Below are positions 1 to 10,694 of a stretch of DNA of 64,000 nt, piece by piece. This stretch comes from Desmodesmus armatus (lineage: Eukaryota > Chlorophyta > Chlorophyceae > Sphaeropleales > Scenedesmaceae). The notes beneath the pieces are model-generated. The model saw nothing but the letters and a program-made list of their open reading frames with translations. It had not been told where the DNA came from and ran no database searches. The DNA is taken from the NCBI GenBank assembly GCA_007449985.2, contig VIIQ02000596.1, forward strand, positions 124,001 through 188,000. The letters are read 5' to 3'. Positions within the stretch are counted from its first letter, which is position 1. Every line of letters starts with the position of its first letter. Position numbers and translations under genes: made by a program.

Positions 1-944
1 GCTGTATGCACATGCCTGGCTTGAACACGCCGGCTGTACTGCCCGCAAGCCCCAGAGCACCCCCAGACCCATAATGGGGCTCTGCCAGTGCTGATGGGGC
101 CTCTGTGTCAGGCCCTGGCGACAGCAGCGGCGGAGGGCTGCAGGTGACGAGGGGCAGGTTCAGCTGCTGCAGTGCAGCGGAGTACCCGCCAGAGCTGAGG
201 CTCGCATCAGACGTGGTGCGGGTAAGGTCATACCCACGCCCCCACAGCTGCGCCTGGGTCAGGCTGGCTGCGGAGCTCACAGGGTTTAGGGAGCACAGGA
301 ACCCCGAGCTGCTGTGCTGGCGGCTTCCTGCATGCGGCATGGCACCAGCTGGCGAATAGCTGTTGGAGCTCCCTTGGTTGACATCACCCTGAGCACCACC
401 AGCAGCAGTGCCAGCACACAGCTGGGCAGGCAGGCCCGACCACGGTGTTGCAGGAGACTCCGGGTTGCATGCCTGCACTGCCTGCATGAGGTGAAGGTGC
501 TGCTGAGATGCTGAGCGGGCCTCAGAGTCCAGGCTGAGCAGACTGTTGGTGCTGCTACCCACATCGCTCAGCACAACCGGCAGGCTGGGGGCTCGTTGCG
601 CCCTGGTGAAGTGTGTGGGGTACGCCACCCCGCTCTGCTGCTGCTGCACCCCACCATACTGCGCAGCACTTTGGGTTATGCCATAGGGCTGGTTGACGGT
701 GGCCGTACCACTGCCGCTGCTGCTGCTGCGCCCGGCAGTGGCTGCAGCGAGCTGGGCAGTGGCAGTGAGGGACTGATCACTGCGGCTGCGTTTGATCGGC
801 TGGGGGTTCTCGCCTTCGCTGTCACTGCTGTAGACAGGGGTACACGGCAGCGGCACAGCACGTGTGTTGAGTGACTTGATGCAAGTGGCAGTTGAGGAGT
901 GCAGCATGCATGGGCGTAACTGTGTTTCCATGTCCCAACCGGAC
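1..944 (-). CDS. Partial Ser/Gln/Ala-rich protein, 3' end outside the window
   Basis: An open minus-strand frame runs from a candidate splice acceptor (CTGCAG, complement of 945-950) to the window edge with no stop. It reads as low-complexity protein with a short charged segment (SDSEGENPQPIKRSRSDQS), a QQQQ run and many Ser, Ala and Gly residues. The KRSRS patch could be a nuclear localisation signal, which would fit a regulatory protein, but no catalytic or DNA-binding domain is visible. I do not recognise the family. The upstream exons and the true C terminus cannot be seen, and the acceptor choice is uncertain; another possible acceptor lies near 875. Other frames in this stretch give only Cys- and His-rich shadow translations. 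Confidence 0.45.
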
Positions 945-1932
945 CTGCAGCACCCCCAACCCATGCAGCAGCATAGCACCAGAAGGTGGCAACTGGCAGC
1001 TGCAACCCTGCTGAGGCGAACACCCATTGACTGCAATGCACATCCAATACACATTCTAGCACGTGCACGGCCAGATCTGCATGGGCCAGCCTTTCACTGG
1101 GGTCCCAAGCTGCCACTGCTTCTGCTGTGTGTGCTTCATGTCTGTGCCTCGCGCGGTCTACGGCTGCGTGTCCCTGCTCTTACCTAGAACTGTCGTAACA
1201 ATGTGTGTATCCACCTGCACAGACAACGCATCGGCCTGTGAGCACGAGTAGGGTAAGAGGAATTTTCGTCCTGGACCTCGCGCACAGCGCATCTGTGGCC
1301 CCACGCACCTTCCGAGTACTGCAATCCCCTTGATAGATCAGTGTAAGACAAGCAACGTCTTGAGAGCGTTGCTGGCTGAGCTGCTGCAAGCATTTTACTG
1401 GCTCAAGGGCCCTCGCATGGTCTGGCTCGTTGCTTATGTTTGATTGCGTGTAAGAAGATAAACAAAAAGTCGTTGCAACCGACGGTAGCTTGCCCTTCTG
1501 GCCCAGTCAGGGTATTAGTGACATGTCATTTTTTGGTTGGGTAATCATGTTCTTCTCACTGCCCTCAGTACCCATAACTCTCAACACTGCCTGACACCTA
1601 CGTCAGCCCAGCCTGACTCCCTATCGTCAGCCTCCACACCTCTTCCGCCACCCTCCTACACCCACCGCATGGGGGTGATCACCCCCCCACCTTGGGGGTA
1701 GGGGAGGTCCAAACCAGGCCTGCTGACGTGTGTAGCAGTCCGAACGCCTTATCCAAACACCCCAGAGTTCCATAAAGCACACCACCCTGCATCTCAGGTC
1801 ACTCTGTAAGAATACTTGTTGTGAGGGATGTTACAAGGAAAGCCAAAGCTTGAAACCGCCAAACCAAGCTGACACCCCAAGCAAACCCACACAACTACCA
1901 GTCCGCACAGGGTAACAACCACCCACACAAGC
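945..1932. other. Intergenic or intronic stretch with no supported gene
   Basis: No exon-like frame was found. This is either an upstream intron of the partial gene at 1-944 or the space between it and the 3' end of the proteasome chaperone gene. A pyrimidine-rich tract (about 1560-1700) contains the palindrome described separately. Confidence 0.4.
1671..1686. repeat. Perfect 16-bp palindrome
   Basis: GGGGGTGATCACCCCC is an exact self-complementary sequence centred on TGATCA, in a C/T-rich tract. It could form a short cruciform or bind a dimeric factor; no function is known. Confidence 0.6.
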
Positions 1933-3444
1933 TCAAGAGTATACAGAAGAGGGCCTGTATGCCGTGCGCTGCAGCTTCAACCGCGCCGCATCCACAACAC
2001 CCCCCTCCAAAAGCGCTGCACCCCACTGCTGCTCCGCACCACCGCCAGGCTGGCCACCTGCCCCCAGCACCTGCTGCAAACTGCCCACCAGCAGCTTCCC
2101 CAAGTGCCCCAGTGTCTCAGGCACAAGGGAGGGCACCTGCTCCACCACTACTAGCAGCTCTGCAGGCACAGTCCTCAGCTCAGCTTGTGTGAGTAGGGCA
2201 GCCGCCAGCCCTGACACTATACTGCCGCTAGGGAGGTAGGGGACCTTGGGTCCTGGGGCTGCTGCTGCTGCCGGCTGCTGCTCAAGTTGCTGCCGCAGGG
2301 GTGTACTGCGCAGGACGAAAGCCACCAGCTCCTGAGAGGGATCTGCTTCGCCCCTGTACTGCTCCACCTGCACAAGCGACCAGTTGGACAAGCCATCAAT
2401 ATGCCAGCACACAAAATGCACCACCAGGTCTATGCAATGTGTTGCGGCAAGGGACCTGCTGGCTGTCTGAAAGAAAGAAAGAACGAATTACACCCCTTTT
2501 GTATCGTAACGACATAGGATTCCCCCCATTGGCCTCGCATCCATTGAGGACGGCTCACCACATGCATGCTCGAGGGCTTATCTTGGCCATGAAAGAGGCT
2601 CTGCCAGCACACTCGCTGCAATGCAAACAGCACAGCCATGTCCGCACATGCCAACACCCTCCTCCAACAATTTTTACCCCTGGGATGTGCCAGGGCTGTC
2701 CCCTTTCTTGAACGGACTAGAGTAGTGGTAATCGGCATAGTCCCCTTCCAATGCCGATGTTGTTTTCTTTACCTAGGTGTAGTCACACCTGCACGCCCCC
2801 ACCCCCCTTGGATGGACTCTACTAGTATCCAGGAAACCCCCTTCCCCCCCCCCCCCCCAAAAAAAGTACCTGGTCCCCCTTGCAGGTGCCCGTTGCCAAG
2901 CACCCCCCCCTTCCCCGACCCTGCTTACGGACACACCTGCATGGACCCCAGCAGCAGCATGCACTGGGGCTGCAGCTCGCTGAGGATCCCCCTGGCCCAA
3001 GCACCAGCCCGCTCTGGTGCCACTGCCGTGCTGCAGCAGCACACCAGCACGCCAGGCAGCGGCGAGTACAGGGCTGCTGGCATGTCGGGCTTGTCACCAG
3101 GCTGTGCTGAGGGGAGGGGTGGGAGCACCACCTGGCCCACTGCCTGCAGGAACATAAGGAGGATATGAGATGTGTCAACGCAGGGGGTTGACATATCATC
3201 AACATGTGGCATGACGCGACGTGTGTGATACTAGGGTGCAGCCTTTCTTGAGTTCACAGCATTGTAGATGTGGTTTACGGTCTACAGCTGGCTTGACTGC
3301 ATGCACGCCCTTTTCCCTCATAGCTGCTGCACAACAAACTCAGGCCACCTCCCAATTGTGATGGCAATGAAGGTGAGCCAGCTACATAAGGGGTCTGAAG
3401 CCTCACGCCGCTGCTGCCTGCCTGCCTGTGAAGGACTAGGCGAC

Positions 3445-3478
<34 letters not shown>

Positions 3479-4308
3479 GCGGACTTGGCTCAGTTTGACA
3501 GCAGCTCAGCAACACAGGGGTATCACTGGGCTGGTTGAGTCCCACCTGTGGGTTGGGTCCCATTGCAGCAACCAGCAGTGCACAGCTGGCTGGACTCATA
3601 GCCACTACCTGCAGCAGCAAACCAAGCAACGTCGAAAAACAATTTTCCATTTGCGACCCGCGCCCCCTCCCAAATCTATGACTGCAGGCTCAAAGACACT
3701 TCCAGAACATACAGAGGTGAATGCGTGCAGCAATGTTGGGACACAGTAATGCACCAATCGCATGTGCCACATGTCAAGCCATGTGTCAACACCGTGCACT
3801 GTAAGCGTGTGCCTGTTGCTGACTGTATGCACGGTGGTGTCACTCTCAGGCTTTCACATGGGTGTCACTCTGGTCAGAAGTCGAGACGCTGCACCCACCA
3901 GAAGGCGTGGCTTGGCATGGTCTGCACCAGTGGTGCTCCACTGCACAAAGAGAAAGCCGTACAGTAAGTTGACAACCCTCCTAGACAGACAAGTGCTGCA
4001 CTCATAATCAAGCGGTGAGGGCAACATGCACGGCAACCGGAAGGAACCGAGACTGGCAGGCTGTCTAGGCAGCTTCTGTGCGGAGCAGTGCATGTAGCTG
4101 CAGTACCTTTATTTCAGGAGGCAAGAGGGTACTTTCTGCCCCTGACACCGCCTCCTCCTCCTCCTCTTGCTGCAGGGCCCGAGTGGGCCAACGCACTGCA
4201 GGAATGGGGAAGGCAAGACACAGCTCAGGAGGGCGGACTACACACAGGACAGAGCCGTTACGGTTGGCCCTACATGACGCTACCTTCATTGTACTCAAAG
4301 ATGTCCAT
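1933..4308 (-). CDS. PSMG1: Proteasome assembly chaperone 1 (PSMG1/PAC1-like)
   Basis: PAC1 pairs with PAC2 to guide assembly of the proteasome alpha ring in the cytosol. Exons on the minus strand: 4308-4284, 4195-4107, 3608-3546, 3143-2937 and 2367-1933. All junctions are GT-AG, phases agree, and the sum is 819 nt (272 aa), close to the roughly 288 aa of the animal protein. The N terminus MDIFEYNEVRWPTRA is followed by an acidic EEEEEA run, as in animal PAC1. The middle (residues about 60-128) has the hydrophobic beta-strand pattern with the CCC stretch. The C-terminal exon has the family signature GSIVSGLAAALLTQ followed by RTVPAELLVVVEQ. Exon 3 is the least certain: reading on would give Gln codons ending at an in-frame TAG (3465), so I place a donor at 3546/3545. 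The identification rests on recalled family patterns, not a search. Confidence 0.62.
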
Positions 4309-6101
4309 GCTGTGTTGTCCACCAACTTTTCAACACGATCTTGATACTAGATCCAAATCTACTAGATCCAAATTGGGACAACGTGAACCCGCTTCGCGAT
4401 CGGTGATGCAGCTTGCTGTAGCTTGAAAGCACTTGGAATAGGGCCCAAGAAGTTCGGAAGGCTTGTATCGCATGAGCCCGCCCCCCAAGTTTGACTTCAT
4501 CAACCAATTGTCAGTCAACTTCAGCTGCAATGAAACGCCGTTGATCAAGGGGCGGGGAAGCATGCTTCAAGGATAATTATACATCTTGTTACAATGCGCC
4601 ACCACAGAACACCAAGCCGGCCTCCAATCATCCCCCGCCAAAGCCATTCTCTCTTGTGGGAGGCGATCCACCAGCCTGTCACTCTGACAAGCATGCTAAT
4701 TACGGCAGCTTGTCAGGATGAGCACCCCACATGCCAACTCCTGTGAATGGGACCATAACACACTCTCCCTGTGAAACACACATGCTCACTACACAACAGC
4801 ACACACACTCTCCCCTGGTGGCACCACAGCAAGCCAAGACTGATTGACCAGAAGCATGACTCAGAGGGCAATTGCACAGGCACACTCCTAACACGCGTGC
4901 GCATGCAACACTCAAGTGATGGCTACTAACAACAAGATATTGCGCAGCAAGTTTTATTCCTGCTGCCACAGGCAACCTGTCAGTGCGGATGAAACGCATC
5001 AGCCCCGCATATCACGGTGCTGATTCAGACACTGCCAAAGACAGCGTGGATCACATTTTCACCACGGGCCACACATACATATGGATGTACATGTGGTAGC
5101 ACACAGTGTCACCAGCAACGCTGTATCCAAGAAACACAGCCGCCTGTATCGACACTACATCCAACCGCAACACAGCACACTCCCAGGACAAACACACCCG
5201 ACGCTCCACGCCACTCAAGAGGGGCAGCACCCCCTCTGGTGATGCAGCATGCTATAAGAGCGCCTGCCCCACATCCTGCAGTTTCCTGCAGAGCCTGCCA
5301 GCACACGGCCTTGCAACCGTGGCACAGCAGGGCCACTTTCCCAGCCCCTGCTCCCTAGCACTGCACTGAAGGTAGGCACAGCAAACATGCCCTGCTCCCT
5401 CTCACTGCTCAGTCCTTGCCTGCCGCTGCTGCTACCACTCTTCGCACAGCACACAAGAAAGCGCTTCATTCCCTCACTCGCATAGGGATGCCGCCGCTAA
5501 AAGGCAGCCTGCATAGGGGCGCGCAGGGACACTCCCTGGCAACACCCCTTGGCAACACTCTGTGACCAGAAGCAGTGCTCACTGAACTTCTTCAAACTCA
5601 CAACAACAACAAATAGCCACTCTACAAGCGATGCTACAGCAGGCTGAACACTAAAGTATCCAACCAACCCTGACAGCACTGCCAAACAGCACTGCCAAAC
5701 AGCAACACGCACCACCGGCACTACCCTTGCCACGCCTCTCATACATCAGCCCCCGCTTGCACAGTGGAGTGCTATCTGGCACTCAGTGGAAAGACCAACA
5801 GCACACCCCTCACAATCTGTCTGCAGGACGCCAAGTGCTGGCTTGCAGCACCCGCGTGCTCTCACCTACACTCACAGGCAGGCCAGCTGTGCTGGTGCAG
5901 CAACCCATGTGCTGGCCTGCATGCAGCACCCCACTTGTTGCACTTTCAGGCGGGGCAGCTGAGCTGCTGCTGCTGCACCAGTTACACTCAAAGACGGGCC
6001 AGCTGTCCTGCTGCTGCAGCCATATGCTGGCATGCAGCGCCCCACATGTTGCACTCACAGGCGGGCCAGCTGCGCTGCTGCTGCTGCTGGACATGTTGCA
6101 C
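4309..6101. other. Gene-poor spacer with degenerate tandem repeats
   Basis: This lies between the 5' end of the PAC1-like gene and the 3' end of the desaturase gene. I found no convincing exon on either strand. The right part (from about 5866) is filled by the tandem repeat listed separately. PAC1 promoter elements are presumably just above 4308, but no clear TATA box is visible. Confidence 0.4.
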
Positions 6102-6140
6102 TTACAGGCGGGCCAGCTGTGCTGCTGCTGCACCAGTTGC
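5866..6140. repeat. Degenerate tandem repeat overlapping the desaturase stop codon
   Basis: The motif ACAGGCGGGCCAGCTG followed by TGCTGCTGC and a CACCAGTTGCA or ACATGTTGCACT segment recurs about four times with spacings of roughly 50-120 bp. The rightmost copy encodes the end of the desaturase, including its stop codon at 6102-6104, so the terminal residues of that enzyme are repeat-derived. Confidence 0.7.
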
Positions 6141-9100
6141 AGGGACCTGCTCAGCCTCCCCAACCTCTTTCATGTAACGGCTGAAGCGAGACAGAATCTC
6201 AGGCAGGGTGTCATAGTGAGCGTACTGCAGGGCAATACAGAACAGCGGCAACACAACAGCACGGCCAGCAAGGCTGTCAGACAAGAAAACATGATGCCAG
6301 CAACACACAGCAAAAATGTCAGCACAAACAAGCTCAGGCATGCAGTGCATGCTTTCAAAGCATGCTTTGAAAGCCTAGCTTGAAGCTGGGCTTTCACGGG
6401 AGAGACCAGCCTTGATGAATGATGCTCTGATGATACGGACAGGCATGCCCCATGCCAACATTGCCGGACACTCCTGCTGCACGTACCTGGATACCGCGCT
6501 TCTTGCACTCATCAGCCACAATGGCGGCAATGGCAGGGTAGTGCATAAAAGAGATGGCAGGGAACAAGTGGTGCTCGACCTGCAGCATCATAAAGACAGT
6601 TGGCATACTTCTGGACACCCACATTACTTTTGCGCTGCTGTACACCAACACCAAGGTTGCAATACACACGTGCGGCATGCCCAGTACAAGTTGGCACGGT
6701 GTTTTTGACGTATTCGTTGCCATGATGAGCACCCGTCCAGGGTCATCATGTTAAGGCCAGCTGTGCATGTGTTGCTGCAGTTGCCTTCGAAAGCGTGCTC
6801 AATCGCCATGTGAAACATGTGCATGAGTCATGCCAAGTACACCAAACATCTGCTGCCATCCACCTAATAGGTGGCATAATGCCACATTTGGGAACCATCC
6901 CAGAGCAGCAGTTATGCCAGAGTAAAAGGACACCAACCTGCAGGTTGAGGCCGCCTGTAAAGAAGTTGCCAACAACGCCGCCCCAGTTTGCGCTGGTCAG
7001 CACTTGCTGCACACCCCAGTCACGCTCCGCCAGCTCAGTCTTGAGGTTGTCCTGCAAGGCCAGTTCCAACAGGTGCAGATGTTTTTATGGAAAAAAAAAC
7101 AGGTGCAGATGCCGATGTATGTGCACTTCAAAAGCTGCATATGACACCAGCCCAGGACGACACAGCCATGCCAAGTGTCGCAGAGGCCCTAAAATAGCGC
7201 CGACACAGACACAAAGCAGGTGCGCTGGCGCCTGGAATGGCGTCGCAGTGACGAGGGTACACCAGCACAGTGGTAGCAAAAACAACCGCTTTTCCATCTC
7301 CCGTTCCTCACAACATCCAACTGCGGACTCGCACAACCAGGCTGGCAGGCGATGCAGACCCAATATGAGCCCGCCATACCTGTGCCTGCCCTGCATCCAG
7401 GGGCTTGCTCTCAGGCACGTTGTGGCTCACAGCAAAGGTTGCTGCCAGCACAATGGACTGGGTGATGGAGTAGGTCAGCGCACCCAGCAGAGCCGCCCCG
7501 GGCCCGTGCAGAAGGGTGGGCAAACCCAGCAGCAGGCCTGCATGACAGATGCACCAACACGACAGACACAGCGCGGCAGTCTTGCAGTTGGTGACAGACA
7601 ATGCATGGAGCAGGACACCTCGCTGGAATGGTTGAGCTCGATGATGACACAGAGGCACTACATGCATAGTTGGTCTGCCAGGGTGTGTTGATCACATGAG
7701 TGCAACCCCTCAGCCTCACCATAGTGTGTCAGCTTGCCCCAGATGACTGTCTTCTTCTCAAACTCTGTAGCACCGTACAGGCTGGCCCCCTGAGTCCTGT
7801 TGTCTGCCAGGGCCTTGAGGTCACCAAACTGCAAAAACAAACAGCGCGCAAACCATTTTCAACTTGTCAATATCTAGCAGGACGGTTCCCTTGATTGAAT
7901 GTCCTCACAAATTGCACACATGTACATCTTGGATGCAACTCGTTTGTCAACAGTACAGGCTTCCTCATCAAGTACATTTGAATGCACTGTAATGTTCATG
8001 GCCACATGCCTGCTGATCCACCATCCTGGTGACAAACAGCACACTGGATCTGAAAATGTTGGTAATATTTCAACTGCAAATACAGTCACGATGCGGGGAA
8101 CTACGTGTACACGATAGGCACTGAATACAATAGGCACAAGGACAACACCGCTTCCTGCACCCTGATACACCCACCTGGAAGACAAACTGCAGCAGCGGGA
8201 ACACAGCCCACATGTAAATGTGCTGGTACTTGTGGTACCAGGCGCGGGGCAGGCGGGGGTCAAAGCGCAGGAAGGGGAAGGAGCTGAACACGTCCTCGTC
8301 AAAGGCCTCATCATTACAGTGGATGTGGTGCGACACCTGACAGCAGCACAGAAGGTCAGCACGGCCAGTCAGCACAGCAGATCAGCACAGCAGGTCAGCA
8401 CAGCCAGTCAGCACAGCAGCAAGACTGCTAGCTTTTGAGGGCACACGTATGGACGTTCACAGTCAGCAGTAAAAGGTGCTTACGAGCCACCACAGTCCTG
8501 TCGTAACTCTTTACAAACACAATCTACTCTCTAACGTGTGCAGCCAGGCGTTCGTTTGCAGTCAGGCATCCCACCAGTTCTCTTTTTCTACAGCCACAGT
8601 CAATGTGTGCTGACCTGATGGTGGTAGCGCCACATGAGGCTGGACCCTCCAATGAGGTCGTCAGTCAGCCCCATCAGCTTGTTCACCAGGGCGTTGGTGG
8701 ACATGGCACCATGGTTTCCTGCAGCACAGCAACGAGGGCCACAGTGGGAGATGTCAGCACAGCAATGACGGCCACGGGGAGACATGCCAGCACAGTTATG
8801 AAGGCCACAGTGGGACATGTCAGCACACGGAAAGCACTACTAGTAGCTGATAAGGGAGAGTGCAAGAGGCCAGGACTGAGCAACCTAGTTGGGTGCTTGT
8901 GGCATACTACGACGGGCAGGGCCCTACAGACTGGGCCACTCACCGCAGTGCTGGACTGTCAGACCAATCCATGCTCCTGCCAGACCTGCAAAGTGTCAAA
9001 CAGGACAAGGAATGAAAACAGTTGTTGAGTTGGGCATCAAAAGGGGGACTCCAGTGCAGGTTGGTGTTTGAAAGCCATGACTTCAAAGAGGCACAAGCAC

Positions 9101-10694
9101 AAAAGGGCAGCAAGACTGGAAAAGCTGGGGACGGGGCTGAACCACTGCTGTCACACTGCCTCCGGCACGCACACGCATGGGTGGGATATGTGCCTCTGTG
9201 TCTGTGAGCATTGCAGCTGTACTTGAGTTCGCCACACACGGAGGCATACACCACTGCACCCAGCCTGATCCTCGTCACCATCAGCCCAACGCTGCTGCCA
9301 AGCACAGCAAGCGCTCAAGAAGTCATGTGCGCCTACAGCCAGCTGCTTCCATCAGCCTTACCCAGCAGGACGCCAGTAATGGGGTTTGCATCCCATGTGT
9401 AGAGTCCGTACGCAGCGGCAGCATAGCCCAAGATAGCCACAGCTGCCAGCTCACTGCCGTGCGGTGTGCTCCCTTCACCTCTGTGCCCTTGAAGACCTCC
9501 TTCTTCACACGGTTGCGGATGGCATTGTACAGCTCACTATCATTGGGGTAGGGAGCCCTAGCAGCAGCAAATGGGCGCAGGTACACATGCAGTGCTTGTT
9601 ATCATGTGACACGTGAGCCTGTTGCTTGTTGGCTGCACAAGCAGCCGTTGCAACCAAGCACTGCACCATTTGCATGTGCCAGTCCCTGTGGACTTGAAGA
9701 AGCACTGCAGCCAGAACGGCAGCAGCAGCACAGCTGCTGCGATGCATGCACATCGCACACTCCGGAAATACGCCAAGGAACCTTCATCCCCTGTTGTGAC
9801 TGGCAACAGACACCTCTAGCACCATTCCACATCCTCTCCCATCGTCCAAAGAGCCTCTGCCCGCACACTGCGCTGCAGCTAAGCCCGCTGCATGCCCTTT
9901 GAGCTGCCAGGTACATTCCAGCACAGCACAACATCACAGACCCTCACAGTTTGCCCCAGCACCACCCCGCCAGACCTGCAGGAGACACATACCTTGGCAC
10001 AGCATCCACAGGGAAGCCCTCCAGCACAGGCAGGCGCTTGAGGTGGCCCACTGCCACCTCTGGCCGCAAGTGGTATGACTCGAACAGGGCCGTGCAGTCA
10101 CGGCCGATGCCCAAGTTGATCAGCCAGTTGCCAGCAGGGTGGCGATCGATGAAGCTGGTCAGGTCGTATGCCACGCCCCTGTACACGGTCCACTGCAAGT
10201 CGAAAAGGAATGATACAAGCCGAGCAGTCAGCGTACATGCCCTTGATGTGCTGCAGAGATATCACAGAAGGCCACTGTTGCCTGGATGCTGCCTAGGGAT
10301 GCCCAGCACCAGTGTGCTACAGACAGCTGCAGCCACCCCCCTGCCTAGTCTCATCGATGCTGTGCCATGAGTGACATTCGTAACGTTCACGCAACCATGC
10401 TGCTGGCAGCCACAACATCAAGCTGACCTTGTACTTGGTCCACTTAGCGTCCTCCCAGGGATCACCTCCTGATGGCACTGTGCTGCTGATGTTCAGCTGC
10501 TGCTCCAGCTTCTCCACATCTGACTTGGATGGTTCTGTCTCAGCAACCTCAGGCTCCACTAGCACATTCCTGGCCAAAGCAACCCTGCGAACAGAGGGTC
10601 TGCTGCTGCTGACCACAGGCTGCAACCGAAAACAAGATGGCAGGAGGGCGGCAGTGAAATGAGATGCATTGTATGTTTTGACGCTGTGATACAT
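6102..10694 (-). CDS. Cytochrome b5-fused front-end fatty acid desaturase
   Basis: Membrane di-iron desaturase that inserts a double bond between the carboxyl end and an existing one, drawing electrons through its own cytochrome b5. Exons: 10694-10428, 10192-9993, 9557-9362, 8985-8944, 8718-8615, 8336-8175, 7828-7720, 7537-7380, 7051-6938, 6579-6487, 6224-6102. Exon 1 has a Ser/Arg/Val-rich presequence that could be a plastid transit peptide. The cytochrome b5 domain (about 80-155) has HPAGN at His107 and a second candidate haem ligand at His130. The three histidine boxes are QHCGNHGA (about 233), HHIHCND (about 273) and QVEHH (about 451), where Gln replaces the first His as in front-end enzymes. 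Total coding length is 1568 nt, one base short: the frame jumps inside exon 3 near 9459-9466. With one base restored it is 522 aa. Closest in plan to algal plastid delta-4 C16 desaturases; regiospecificity is not readable. Confidence 0.85.
6351..6374. repeat. Perfect 24-bp palindrome in the last desaturase intron
   Basis: The sequence from 6351 to 6374 (starting GCTTTCAAAGCA) is exactly self-complementary. It lies in the intron between the exon ending at 6487 and the exon starting at 6224. Confidence 0.65.
8344..8425. repeat. Short tandem repeat, GTCAGCACAGCA-type units
   Basis: Imperfect 10-15 bp units of the form GTCAGCACAGCA recur across this stretch of the desaturase intron between 8337 and 8614. 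Confidence 0.6.
8735..8830. repeat. Minisatellite of about 35 bp units, three copies
   Basis: GGCCACAGTGGGAGATG followed by TCAGCACAGCAATGAC recurs three times with changes, inside the desaturase intron between 8719 and 8943. Confidence 0.6.

Noticed and set aside
5727..6383. 218-codon plus-strand frame in the tandem repeat
   Set aside because: Repeat-driven open frame, antisense to the desaturase 3' end.
6795..7691. 298-codon plus-strand frame
   Set aside because: Lies antisense across four well-supported desaturase exons and their introns.
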